Assembly: GCA_016190005.1 (NCBI GenBank)
Contig: JACPRK010000099.1
Span: 1-64,000, forward strand
Direction: 5' to 3'
DNA from: Candidatus Wallbacteria bacterium
Lineage (GTDB): Bacteria > Muiribacteriota > UBA6191 > JACPRK01
Length of the DNA: 64,000 bases
Shown here one piece after another: positions 37,987-49,141 of this stretch. How positions within the stretch are numbered: the first letter of the stretch is position 1; each line of letters starts with the position of its first letter. The notes beneath the pieces are model-generated. The model made no database searches, had not been told where the DNA came from, and saw only the letters and a program-made list of their open reading frames with translations. Both the position numbers and the translations under genes were made by a program.

Positions 37987-38379
37987 GTGGGGCGCCTGAC
38001 CGGCCGACCCGCCGCGCTCATCGTCGACGACTCCCAGTTCATCTGCAGGATCCTGGCGAAGAGCCTGCTCGACTACGGCTTCCGGCTCGTAGCGCTCGCG
38101 GCGAGCTGCGAGGAGGCGCTGGTCCAGACCTCCGCCTTCTCGCCCGATCTGATCACGCTCGACCTGGTGCTGCCGGACGGCAACGGCTTCGAACTTTTCG
38201 GAAGGCTGCGGGAGGCGCGGCCGGGCGCGCAGATCGTGATCGTGAGCGACCTTCGCCAGGTCGAGAACTTCGACCGGGCCAAGGAGATCGGCGCCGCCGC
38301 GTTCCTCAGCAAGCCGTTCCAGGAGACCCAGCTGGTGCAGCTGCTCCAGCGGTTGGATCTGGGGGCGGCGAAGCCGTAG
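37987..38379 (+). CDS. Single-domain response regulator
   Basis: A 130-residue CheY-like receiver with no output domain. Visible are the acidic pair in LIVDDSQF, phosphoacceptor Asp59 in LDLVLPDGNG, IVSDLRQ, and Lys in FLSKPF. It is predicted to be phosphorylated by a histidine kinase and to act through protein contact. It starts at GTG four bases after the aminotransferase stop, so it is probably co-transcribed with it. Its last 74 bp overlap the 3' end of the hydrolase gene on the opposite strand. A hybrid kinase lies 5 kb away, but a link is only a guess. Confidence 0.85.
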   Translation: MGRLTGRPAALIVDDSQFICRILAKSLLDYGFRLVALAASCEEALVQTSAFSPDLITLDLVLPDGNGFELFGRLREARPGAQIVIVSDLRQVENFDRAKEIGAAAFLSKPFQETQLVQLLQRLDLGAAKP

Positions 38380-39169
38380 CGTCCGGGCCGTCCAGGAACT
38401 CGGTCACGATCGACTCGAAGAGGGCTGGGTACTCCAGGTTTGGGCAGTGACCGCAGTCTCGGAAGACCTCCAGGCGTGCGCCGGGAATCCAGGCGCGTGC
38501 CAGCAGCGGTTGCAGCGGTGACACGATGCGGTCCCGATCGGCGCCGATGGCCAGCGTCGGACAGGCGATCAGCGCCAGGTCCCGGCGGTCGCCGTCGTGG
38601 GTGAGCGCGTGCAGGGCCAGCCGGGCTGTCGCCGGGCTTGCGCGGCCCGCGACGGCGAGCACGTCCTCCGGGACGCCCACGGCGTACGAGAAGAAGGGGG
38701 CCGAGATGCGCCGCGCGGCGTCGACGCCCAGGAGCCCCGTGGCGATCCACCGGGCCCACCCCCAGCGAGCGAGCATGCAGACGGGCGAGAGCGCCGTGCG
38801 TCCCTCGAGCGCGGCGGTCACGAGGACCAGTTTGCGGACCAGCGCAGGCTCCGCGGCGGCCAGCCGGGCGGAGACCATTCCGCCCATCGAGTGGCCCACC
38901 AGAAACACCGGTCCGCCGCCCACACCGCGGATGAAGTCTGCCAGCCGGTGGGCCTGCTGATAACTCGTGGCGCCCTCGCGCGCGACGCAGGAGGAGAGGC
39001 CGAACCCGGGCAAGTCGACGGTCAGCACGCGGTAACGTGCCGCGAGGGCCTCGGCCGTCGAGCGCCAGTAGACGGAGCTCACCGGCCAGCCGTGCACCAG
39101 AACCAGCGTCGGTCCCGACCCGCGCTCCTCGTAGTGAATCTCGGCGTCCGAGACACGAAAACTCGCCAT
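38306..39169 (-). CDS. Alpha/beta hydrolase (soluble)
   Basis: A 287-residue protein with the classic alpha/beta hydrolase order: LVHGWPVSS (oxyanion), LPGFGLSS, GHSMGGMVSA (nucleophile Ser), GADRDRIV (acid Asp region) and a His in DCGHCPNLEYP. There is no signal peptide. It resembles epoxide hydrolase/haloperoxidase-type enzymes, but the substrate is unknown. The C-terminal 25 residues (Pro/Ala/Gly-rich) are encoded opposite the response regulator end and look like a read-through extension of a normal domain. It is divergent from the gene at 39289. Confidence 0.85.
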   Translation of the reverse strand: MASFRVSDAEIHYEERGSGPTLVLVHGWPVSSVYWRSTAEALAARYRVLTVDLPGFGLSSCVAREGATSYQQAHRLADFIRGVGGGPVFLVGHSMGGMVSARLAAAEPALVRKLVLVTAALEGRTALSPVCMLARWGWARWIATGLLGVDAARRISAPFFSYAVGVPEDVLAVAGRASPATARLALHALTHDGDRRDLALIACPTLAIGADRDRIVSPLQPLLARAWIPGARLEVFRDCGHCPNLEYPALFESIVTEFLDGPDATASPPPDPTAGAAAPAGSPGTAC

Positions 39170-39288
39170 CCTGTCTCCTCTGCCCGAGGATTCTCGCGCC
39201 TTTCGAGCCCGTTCTCAAGCTTCCCGGGTTCGTTGACCTGGCGCCGCCAGCATGCCAGACTGGACGTCGCGAGGCGGGTTTCCAGCGG

Positions 39289-39909
39289 ATGGACGACCAG
39301 AGGTTGAGGCTCAAGCGGCGGCTGCAGGAGTTTCAGCTCGAGCGGCTCAAGGGAACGTACGAGGATTTCCTGGCAGGGTCGCCTTACGAATCGCTCTGCG
39401 GATTCTTCACGACTCATCTCTACAATGCGCAGGACTTCACGGCCCGCAATGAGAGCTTCAAGAAGCTGGTGCACGCCTTCGAGTCGGCTTTCGGAACCGA
39501 GGTCTTGCACAGCATCTCGCTGTTGCTGGACGTGCACGATCTCTCAGAGAGGCTCGACGACGACGTGGTGGAGCAGTTCGTGAAGATGGGCGTGGGGCTC
39601 GACTTCGACATGGCCGCCTACGAGCGCGCCTACTTCGTCGCCGACAAGTACCCCGAGCGGGAGCGCCAGATCGAGATGCTGGTCGACGCGGTCCACATCG
39701 TCCACCGGATTGCTTTCTTTCCGTTCATCGGGTTTCTGCTGAAGACCCTCTACGCCGGCGCGCTGATGATCGGCGCGACGCCGATGGTGCAGTTCCTCCA
39801 GGACGGCTATGACGCCTTTCGCACGGTGAAGGACCCGACCCCATTCACGAAGGCGATCCACGATCGGGAGATGGAGCGCCTCGACCGGATATACGGAGTC
39901 AAGAAATGA
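39289..39909 (+). CDS. Hypothetical helical protein coupled to the reductase-like gene (FFLEE/DUF8198-like?)
   Basis: A 206-residue, mostly helical protein. The N-terminal part (RLQEFQLERLKGTYEDFLA, then FFTTHLYNAQDF, then LHDLSERLDDDVVEQF-like text) recalls a small proteobacterial family with an FFLSDLYG motif that I associate with the FFLEE/DUF8198 name; this is memory-based and uncertain. The second half has a hydrophobic stretch FFPFIGFLLKTLYAGALMI, possibly membrane-associated. It overlaps the downstream reductase-like gene by four bases (ATGA), so the two products are probably partners. No catalytic motif is seen. The start is uncertain, as no strong Shine-Dalgarno is present. Confidence 0.6.
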   Translation: MDDQRLRLKRRLQEFQLERLKGTYEDFLAGSPYESLCGFFTTHLYNAQDFTARNESFKKLVHAFESAFGTEVLHSISLLLDVHDLSERLDDDVVEQFVKMGVGLDFDMAAYERAYFVADKYPERERQIEMLVDAVHIVHRIAFFPFIGFLLKTLYAGALMIGATPMVQFLQDGYDAFRTVKDPTPFTKAIHDREMERLDRIYGVKK

Positions 39910-42020
39910 AACGAGTCGTTTGCATCAGCCTGGGACCGTCGAGCCAGGACCGCACCTTCGTCGTCCGACTGCTGGACCAGGAGATCCAGGTCGAGAAGCG
40001 GGGGACCGACGGCGACCTGCAGCGGGCAGCGGAGCTCATCGAGAAGCTGGACGGTCAGGTGGCGGCCTTCGGACTGGACAGCATGAACCGGACCTTCGTC
40101 GTCGGGAAGAAGACGTGGCTGCACGAGGAGATCGACATGCTGGCGCGTCGGGCCCACTCCACGCCCGTCGTCGACGGCTCGGAGCTCAAGCGCACGCTGG
40201 AACGGTGGGCCGTGGCGCAGATGGAGCGCCAGTTTCCGGAGCTCTTCCGCGGAAAGCTCGTCTTCGTGCCGAGCGGCGTCGATCGGTACGGCATGTCGAC
40301 CGTGCTCCAGAACGCCGGCGCTCGGCTGGTCTTCGGTGACGTCATTTTCCACTGGGGGCTGCCGTGGGCACTCAAGAGTCTCTCGCAGCTGGAGACCTAC
40401 TCGCGGCTGGCGATGCCCTATCTCTGCGGCCGCCCCTACAAGTCGATGTACCCCGTGGGCCGCCGTCAGGAAGAGCAGCGGCCGCTCGGCACTCACTGGT
40501 TCGAGGAAGCCGACATCATCGCGGGCAGCCTCCATTACATCCGCCGCTATGCCCCCGATTCGCTCTACAACAAGGTGGTCATCACCAACCAGCTCCAGAG
40601 CGAGGATCTGGACGACCTGCGCCGCCGCGGCGTGAGGATGGTGCTGACGACCACGCCCGAAATCGACGGCGAGTCCTTCGGCACCAACGTGCTGGAGGCG
40701 ATATTCGTCGCGTTACTCGACAAGCCCTTCGCCGAGATCCGGCTCGACGACTACCTCAACCTCATCCCCAGGACCGGCATCCAGCCGCGCGTGGTCTACC
40801 CGCAGGGCCAGCCGGTCGACGTGGAGAAGTTCGCCTTCGTCATTCACCCGCTGACCGCCAAGGACATCTTCAAGCACCCGTTGCTCAAGTACCTGAAGTT
40901 CCTGCCTGAGCGCTGGGTGGAGTGGCTGGTGGCGTTCTCGCCGGTGATGCTCCTGAGCCACGTGACCGGCGCGCGCTCGGCCACGGGCCGGGAGCTCGAG
41001 GGGTGGCTGCTGGGTCTGGGCGCAACGCCCAAGGAGATGATGACGCGGAATCCGGAGTTCACGTACCGCAAGCTGTTGCGGGCCGCCGAGATCGCCGAGG
41101 GACTGGGCGCGAAGATCATGGGGCTGGGCGCCTTCACCAGCATCGTGGGCGACGCCGGCGTGACGGTGGCCAAGCGGGCCAACATCGCGATCACCTCGGG
41201 GAACAGCTACACGGTCGCCTCCACCCTGGAGGCCGCCAAGACCGTGGCGCGCCGCATGGGCCACGACTTGACCAGCGGCGTCGCCGCGGTCGTCGGGGCG
41301 ACGGGCAGCATCGGAGCGGTCAGCGCGCGGCTAGTGGCGCAGGTGGCGCGCAAGGTGATCCTGGTGGCGCCCCGGCCGGAGAAGCTGCTGGAGTTGCAGG
41401 AGAAGATCCAGTCCGAGTCGAATGCGGAGGTGGTGATCGCCACGGAGGCGCTCGACTGGCTGGTCGACGCCGACCTGATCATCACCACCACGACTGCCCG
41501 CGGCGGCAAGATCATCGACATCGAGAAGGTGAAGCCCGGCTGCGTGATCTGCGACGTGGCCCGTCCGCTCGACATCCAGGAATCCGATGCCCGCAAGCGG
41601 CCCGACGTGCTGGTGATCGAGAGCGGCGAGCTGGAAGTCCCGGGGCCCGTCGACTTCCACTTCAACATCGGTCTGCCGCCGAAGACGGCTTACGCCTGCC
41701 TGTCCGAGACGATGATCCTCGCGATGGACGGCCGCTACGAGAGCTTCACGCTGGGCCGCGAGATCGAGATGGACAAGGTCAAGGACATCTACAAGATGGG
41801 CAAGAAGCACGGCTTCAAGCTGGCGGCCATCCGCAGCTTCGGCCGGGTCGTGACCGACCAGGAGATCCGGCTGGTCCGGGAGCACGCCGACGACGCGAGG
41901 CGCCGACGCAAGATGCCGGTCCCACCTGCCCTTCCGGAGCTGGACGAAGCGCCCTCGGTCGTGCCGGAGACTGCCGCGCCGCCCGCCCGTGAGTCGGGTC
42001 CGAGGGCAGAAATGCCTTGA
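39906..42020 (+). CDS. Acyl-ACP reductase-like (COG5322-type) dehydrogenase with large N-terminal domain
   Basis: A 704-residue protein. The C-terminal part (about 330-660) follows cyanobacterial long-chain acyl-ACP reductase block by block: LGAFTSI, ITSGNSYTVASTLEA, the nucleotide loop GATGSIG at about 464, VILVAPRPEKLLELQ, AYACLSETM and MGKKHGFKL. Cys598 aligns with the catalytic Cys of the cyanobacterial enzyme (FACFAEAM). It may reduce an acyl thioester to an aldehyde with NAD(P)H. The N-terminal 320 residues (PSGVDRYGMSTVLQNAG, ADIIAGSLHYIRRYAP) match no domain I can name. The C-terminus is an Ala/Pro-rich tail. It is coupled to the preceding gene; its stop overlaps the -35 box of the phasin promoter. 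Confidence 0.75.
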   Translation: MKRVVCISLGPSSQDRTFVVRLLDQEIQVEKRGTDGDLQRAAELIEKLDGQVAAFGLDSMNRTFVVGKKTWLHEEIDMLARRAHSTPVVDGSELKRTLERWAVAQMERQFPELFRGKLVFVPSGVDRYGMSTVLQNAGARLVFGDVIFHWGLPWALKSLSQLETYSRLAMPYLCGRPYKSMYPVGRRQEEQRPLGTHWFEEADIIAGSLHYIRRYAPDSLYNKVVITNQLQSEDLDDLRRRGVRMVLTTTPEIDGESFGTNVLEAIFVALLDKPFAEIRLDDYLNLIPRTGIQPRVVYPQGQPVDVEKFAFVIHPLTAKDIFKHPLLKYLKFLPERWVEWLVAFSPVMLLSHVTGARSATGRELEGWLLGLGATPKEMMTRNPEFTYRKLLRAAEIAEGLGAKIMGLGAFTSIVGDAGVTVAKRANIAITSGNSYTVASTLEAAKTVARRMGHDLTSGVAAVVGATGSIGAVSARLVAQVARKVILVAPRPEKLLELQEKIQSESNAEVVIATEALDWLVDADLIITTTTARGGKIIDIEKVKPGCVICDVARPLDIQESDARKRPDVLVIESGELEVPGPVDFHFNIGLPPKTAYACLSETMILAMDGRYESFTLGREIEMDKVKDIYKMGKKHGFKLAAIRSFGRVVTDQEIRLVREHADDARRRRKMPVPPALPELDEAPSVVPETAAPPARESGPRAEMP

Positions 42021-42046
42021 CGGTTTATAACGCGGTGCGTTATAGT
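42017..42046 (+). promoter_or_regulatory. Promoter with palindromic operator in the spacer
   Basis: A -35-like TTGACG (42017-42022) and a -10-like TATAGT (42041-42046) are 18 bp apart. The spacer and the first part of the -10 are filled by the perfect inverted repeat TATAACGC-GGT-GCGTTATA (42026-42044). A dimeric regulator bound there would block polymerase. The TGA stop of the reductase-like gene overlaps the -35 box. The site serves the phasin and PhaR-type genes about 100 bp downstream. Confidence 0.6.
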
Positions 42047-42144
42047 GGCCGTGTCTGATTTCCGGGTGCATCGCCTCGCTCGGCGAGGAATCACTCGGTG
42101 GGAGCCAGTGCGAAAGCGCTGACAACAGCGAAGGAGGAACGGCC

Positions 42145-42522
42145 ATGGCTACCCAAACCAAGGACACGGCTCGGGGAGAGGGGAATCCCTGGGTCAACCA
42201 GATCCGCAACGTCCTGCTGGCAGGAGTCGGCGCGGTCGTGCTCGCCCAGGAGGAGCTCGAGGACTTCGTCGGCAAGCTCGTCAAGAAGGGCGAGATGGCC
42301 GAGAAGGACGGCAAGAAGCTCCTGGGCGATATCCTCGCCCGCCGCAAGCGCCAGGCGAAGAGGGACATCGGCTCCATCGAGAGTACCCTCGCCTGCCGCA
42401 TCGAAAACGCCCTGCATAGCGTCCGGCTGGTCAGCAAGAAGGATGTCGACCAGCTCTCCAACCAGATCGACGCCCTGGCCGCCGAGGTCGATCGGCTCGC
42501 CCGGGATCACCGCGCCCACTGA
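42145..42522 (+). CDS. Phasin family protein (polyhydroxyalkanoate granule-associated)
   Basis: A 125-residue protein with the phasin PhaI/PhaF layout: an amphipathic N-terminal helix (NQIRNVLLAGVGAVVLAQEE), a basic linker (ARRKRQAKRD) and a C-terminal helix LVSKKDVDQLSNQIDALAAEV of the kind that forms coiled coils. Phasins coat storage granules. A spaced operator-promoter and AAGGAGG just before the ATG support a well-expressed gene. The PhaR-type gene follows after 20 bp. No PHA synthase is in the window, so granule identity is inferred; some phasin-like proteins have other roles. Confidence 0.75.
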   Translation: MATQTKDTARGEGNPWVNQIRNVLLAGVGAVVLAQEELEDFVGKLVKKGEMAEKDGKKLLGDILARRKRQAKRDIGSIESTLACRIENALHSVRLVSKKDVDQLSNQIDALAAEVDRLARDHRAH

Positions 42523-42542
42523 GACGAAAGGCATTCCAGACA

Positions 42543-43256
42543 ATGAGAATCATCAAGCGCTACGCCAACCGAAAGCTCTACGACACCAGCGTCCGCCGCT
42601 ACATCAATCTCGTGGAGATCGCCGAGCTCGTCCAGAAGGGCTCGGAGGTCAAGGTCGTCGACAGCAAGACCGGTGAGGACATCACCAAGGTCACCCTGTC
42701 TCAGATCCTCCTCGAGAAGGAGAAGCGCAAGCAGGGCTTCGTCCCCAAGACGCTCTTCGCCAACCTGATCCGCAAGGGAGGAACCTCGATCGTGGATTAC
42801 GTCAAGAGATCCGCCAAGGGCGGCCTCGGCTTCATCCACTGGGCCGAGGACGAAATCGACAAGGGCGTCAAGAAGCTCGTGCACGCTCGCCAGATCACCG
42901 AGTCCGAGGCCAAGCGCCTCCGCGAGGACATCGTCCACCGGCTGCTCCGCACCAAGGAGGACTGGGAGAAGGCGATCGACGATCGCATCCAGTCGATGCT
43001 CCATCGCCTCAACATCCCCGCCCAGCGCGACATCGTCAGGCTCACCGAGAAGCTCTCGGTGCTGGCCAGGAAGGTCGAGTCGCTCAACGGCAAGGCCAAG
43101 AAGTCTCCGTCGGCAGCCAAGCCCGCCGTCGCCGTCAAGGGCGTCGTGCGCCGCAAGGTCGCCACGAAGAAGGCGGGCCGCGCCCGCGTCGAGGCGATCG
43201 GTGTCACCGGCGGCTCGCACGGCACCGTCGAGAAGGCCGACGAGAAGGCGTCGTAA
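42543..43256 (+). CDS. PhaR-type DNA-binding domain fused to a phasin-like region and basic tail
   Basis: A 237-residue protein. Residues 1-62 are a PHB/PHA accumulation regulator DNA-binding domain: IIKRYANRKLYDTSVRRYI, VDSKTGEDITKVTLSQILLE. Residues of about 66-185 are helical and phasin-like, with the LNIPAQRDIVRLTEKLSVLA coiled-coil signature. The last 50 are Lys/Ala-rich, like the histone-like tail of PhaF. PhaR proteins sense PHA and repress phasin genes; here sensor, granule binder and nucleoid-binding tail appear in one chain. It is the likely regulator of the palindrome at 42026-42044, though the known PhaR site differs. Co-transcribed with the phasin. Confidence 0.8.
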   Translation: MRIIKRYANRKLYDTSVRRYINLVEIAELVQKGSEVKVVDSKTGEDITKVTLSQILLEKEKRKQGFVPKTLFANLIRKGGTSIVDYVKRSAKGGLGFIHWAEDEIDKGVKKLVHARQITESEAKRLREDIVHRLLRTKEDWEKAIDDRIQSMLHRLNIPAQRDIVRLTEKLSVLARKVESLNGKAKKSPSAAKPAVAVKGVVRRKVATKKAGRARVEAIGVTGGSHGTVEKADEKAS

Positions 43257-43309
43257 CGTCGACCGGGCTTCGCGGCCCGTTCGGCCCTCGCATTCTATCC
43301 ACTGCAGCA

Positions 43310-43350
43310 TGCGCCCCCCGGGAAGTTTCGCGACTTCCCGGGGGGGCGCA
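43310..43350 (+). terminator. Strong GC hairpin after the PhaR/phasin gene
   Basis: TGCGCCCCCCGGGAAGT pairs with ACTTCCCGGGGGGGCGCA around TTCGCG, with one bulged G. This gives a stem of about 17 bp located 54 bp after the stop. No T-run follows (ATATCACG), so it may end transcription inefficiently or protect the 3' end. Confidence 0.55.
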
Positions 43351-43494
43351 TATCACGGCGCAAGCGGCGGTCCGCAGTTATGCTGCGTGCCCGTCTTGCC
43401 GATGAGCCGAGTAGCGATTTCGTTGTCCGTCTAGGCTCCACCACGTCGGCACGTCTGGCTTGAAGGCGGCCGGGAAGGCGCTAGGATCCGCTCG

Positions 43495-46770
<3,276 letters not shown>

Positions 46771-46826
46771 GAACCGTCGAAAGATGAATAAGAGTTGTCA
46801 GACGGTACGGGGAAACGCGAGGGCCC

Positions 46827-47924
46827 ATGGATAAGAGGGAGACCCACAGGTCGATCCTGATCGTCGATGAGCTGGAGGAGCGTCGGGTGCGCAACTCGCA
46901 GCTGCTGCAGCGGGCGGGCTTTGCCGTCTTCGCGTCGCCGACGGGCGACATGGCGCTCAGGATGTTCCAGGAGTTTCGGCCGGCGATCGCGCTGGTCGGG
47001 GAGGCGATGAAGCCGTTGCGGGAGGTGGATCTCTGCGCAGCTCTGCGGCGGCTGCCCGACGGGGCGACGCTGCCGATCGTCCTGCTGATGCGGGAAGAGG
47101 ATTCAGTTTTGCGGGCTGGCGCCTTCGCGGCCGGGGCCGACGACGTCATCGCCGACAGTGTCCCGCCGGAGGAGCTGCTGGTGCGGATCGAGCGGCTCTC
47201 GGAACGCCGCCACCAGGACGAGCGGGCCAACGAGAGCGACCGCCTGGACGCTGTTTTCCGGGTGGCGCACACCATCCGTCATGGCATCAACAATCCGTTG
47301 CAGGTTGTGGAGCTGGGGCTCGAGATGCTGCGCGAGAAGCTGGAGTCCGACGGCGAGGCGCTGGAGCTGCTGGGGAAGCTCTCCGCGAGCATCGATCGCG
47401 TGCGTCAATTGATGGACCGGCTCAGCCACCTCACCCAGCTGAAGACGAACCCGGACTTCGAGGATCGCAACATCCTGGACGTGTTCGACTCCGAGGCCAA
47501 GCATGTGAAGCGACTGCGAGAGCGTGGGGCCTACCGGGTCCTGGTGGTCGAGGACGACGCGGGGCAGCGTCTGGTGACGACCTCGGTCTTGGCGCGCTCG
47601 GGTCTTTTCACGGCCCAGGACGCCTCCTCGGGGCAGCAGGCGTTGGAGATGGCGAAAGCCGATCCTCCGGACGTGATCCTGACCGACCTGAACATGCCGG
47701 GGCTCAACGGCTTCGAGCTCTGCGAACGGGTGAAGGCGGACCCGGAGCTGGCGCACACGGTGGTAATCGTCTTCACGGTGCGGCAGAGCCTGCGAGACCT
47801 GCTGATGTGTCATGAGCTCGGCGCGGCGAATTACCTGGTCAAGCCGATCCATCCGGCGCGGCTCGTGGAGCAAATCTTCCGCACCATGGGTTTGCAAGGA
47901 TATGTCGAGCTTCCGCGAAGTTGA
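46827..47924 (+). CDS. REC-DHp-REC phosphorelay protein lacking an ATPase domain
   Basis: A 365-residue protein. An N-terminal receiver-like domain (about 1-125) keeps the SILIVDE strand but lacks the phosphoacceptor: the site reads ALVGEAMKP. A helical hairpin (about 140-210) reads HTIRHGINNPLQ, a histidine-kinase H-box with His152, but no HATPase follows. The C-terminal receiver is intact: VVEDDAG, Asp287 in LTDLNMPGLNG, FTVRQS and LVKPIHPAR. The layout suggests a phosphotransfer protein, perhaps receiving phosphate from the adjacent hybrid kinase. It lies 56 bp downstream of that kinase on the same strand. Confidence 0.75.
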   Translation: MDKRETHRSILIVDELEERRVRNSQLLQRAGFAVFASPTGDMALRMFQEFRPAIALVGEAMKPLREVDLCAALRRLPDGATLPIVLLMREEDSVLRAGAFAAGADDVIADSVPPEELLVRIERLSERRHQDERANESDRLDAVFRVAHTIRHGINNPLQVVELGLEMLREKLESDGEALELLGKLSASIDRVRQLMDRLSHLTQLKTNPDFEDRNILDVFDSEAKHVKRLRERGAYRVLVVEDDAGQRLVTTSVLARSGLFTAQDASSGQQALEMAKADPPDVILTDLNMPGLNGFELCERVKADPELAHTVVIVFTVRQSLRDLLMCHELGAANYLVKPIHPARLVEQIFRTMGLQGYVELPRS

Positions 47925-48156
47925 AAAAGCGTGCGGTCCCGACTCGCCCGAGGTAGTATCAAAATTAGATCCGCGCCGCGGGCGCGTGTATCGTTCGTAT
48001 CACGCGAAAAAAAAGTTGTCATGGACTCTGGACTCGGTTCGTAACCCTTGCTACAGTCCATGTTTGGGCCGCACCTGCGGCGCCACATTCCTACGAGTTT
48101 CCACACGACGCGACAGGTTCACCGAAGGGCAACACCCAGAAGCGACACCCCAGTCG

Positions 48157-49062
48157 ATGGCATCTCGGATTAGCGGAACAAGTCCCCGCAGCCCAGTTCG
48201 GGTCGCCCGAACCTCGTTCGGCGCCGCCCGGCGGCAGCTTCGGCGCAGGAGCCGGCGGGCTGCTGCGTTCTCGCTGATCGAGCTGGTGATCGTCGTCATC
48301 ATCATTGGCGTGCTGGTCGCGGCCGGCGTCTCCAAGTACCAGGACTTCGCCGAGACCTCCCGGCGAAAGACCTGTCTGGGCCACCTGGCAGGCTTGGAGC
48401 ACGGCTTGGCGGTCTGGGAGACGGTTCACGAGGTGCTCGCCGAGAACTCCAAGTGCGCCTTCGGGTTCACCCCCCGCACCGGCCAGCTGACCGACACGGC
48501 CTTGGTTCCCGGAATCCTCGCCAGCGGCCCCTCCGGAGCGGTCGCGGGCATTACGGACTCCCAGCCCGTCGTCGGCGGCCCAGATAGCTTTGTCAATCGC
48601 TTGATGTCCGGCCCCTTGAACGAAGTCATCCGCGACGACCGTCTCTTCGTCTGCCCCTCCGCCGTTTCACGCTACTATGCTGGAGAGATCCAGTACGTGC
48701 CCGATGACTTCCTCGACTCCATCGGCGGCGGGGTTGGCACCGCGCCGCACGGCACCCCGATCGGCCTCGGCGGCCGCTACTTCTGCGTCGTGGCAAGCTT
48801 GGGCAATCGCGTCATCAGCGCCCCGATCACTAACGGCGGCTTCCCGGCCGGCTGGATCACCGACGCGAGCGTGCCTTCCGACGTCGGGGTCCTTTCTCCC
48901 TGCCCCCAGCCCCCGTTCCGCATCGTGATTTGCGGCAGCTACGGCACCTTCGGCACGGGCACGGGCGCCCGGCCCAACGTCCCCGGCACCAGCGCGATCA
49001 ACCAGGGCGGACCCGTCGGCCCGGACGGCTCCACCCTCAGCCGCCACTCATCGCGCTGGTAG
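48157..49062 (+). CDS. Prepilin-like (type IV pilin/pseudopilin) protein
   Basis: A 301-residue protein. A long basic leader of about 37 residues ends in RRAAA and is followed by the prepilin motif FSLIELVIVVIIIGVLVAAG, with the conserved Glu at position 5 of the mature chain. The residue before the cut is Ala where Gly is usual. The body is Gly/Pro-rich with several Cys. It resembles general secretion pseudopilins or type IV pilins but sits alone: no pilus assembly genes are nearby. An upstream frame extends it, but it overlaps the previous gene and is unlikely. Confidence 0.75.
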   Translation: MASRISGTSPRSPVRVARTSFGAARRQLRRRSRRAAAFSLIELVIVVIIIGVLVAAGVSKYQDFAETSRRKTCLGHLAGLEHGLAVWETVHEVLAENSKCAFGFTPRTGQLTDTALVPGILASGPSGAVAGITDSQPVVGGPDSFVNRLMSGPLNEVIRDDRLFVCPSAVSRYYAGEIQYVPDDFLDSIGGGVGTAPHGTPIGLGGRYFCVVASLGNRVISAPITNGGFPAGWITDASVPSDVGVLSPCPQPPFRIVICGSYGTFGTGTGARPNVPGTSAINQGGPVGPDGSTLSRHSSRW

Positions 49063-49141
49063 CGGCCTGGCCGCGCCCTGGGGGAGGGTTTGGCAGAAGA
49101 CGGCCGCTTGAGGCGTCGCCGCTTCCTGTCGATAGCCAGTC

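Noticed and set aside
42145-43256. Calling a full polyhydroxyalkanoate biosynthesis locus
   Set aside because: No PHA synthase, thiolase or reductase (phaC, phaA or phaB) is in the window; only phasin and PhaR-type genes are visible.
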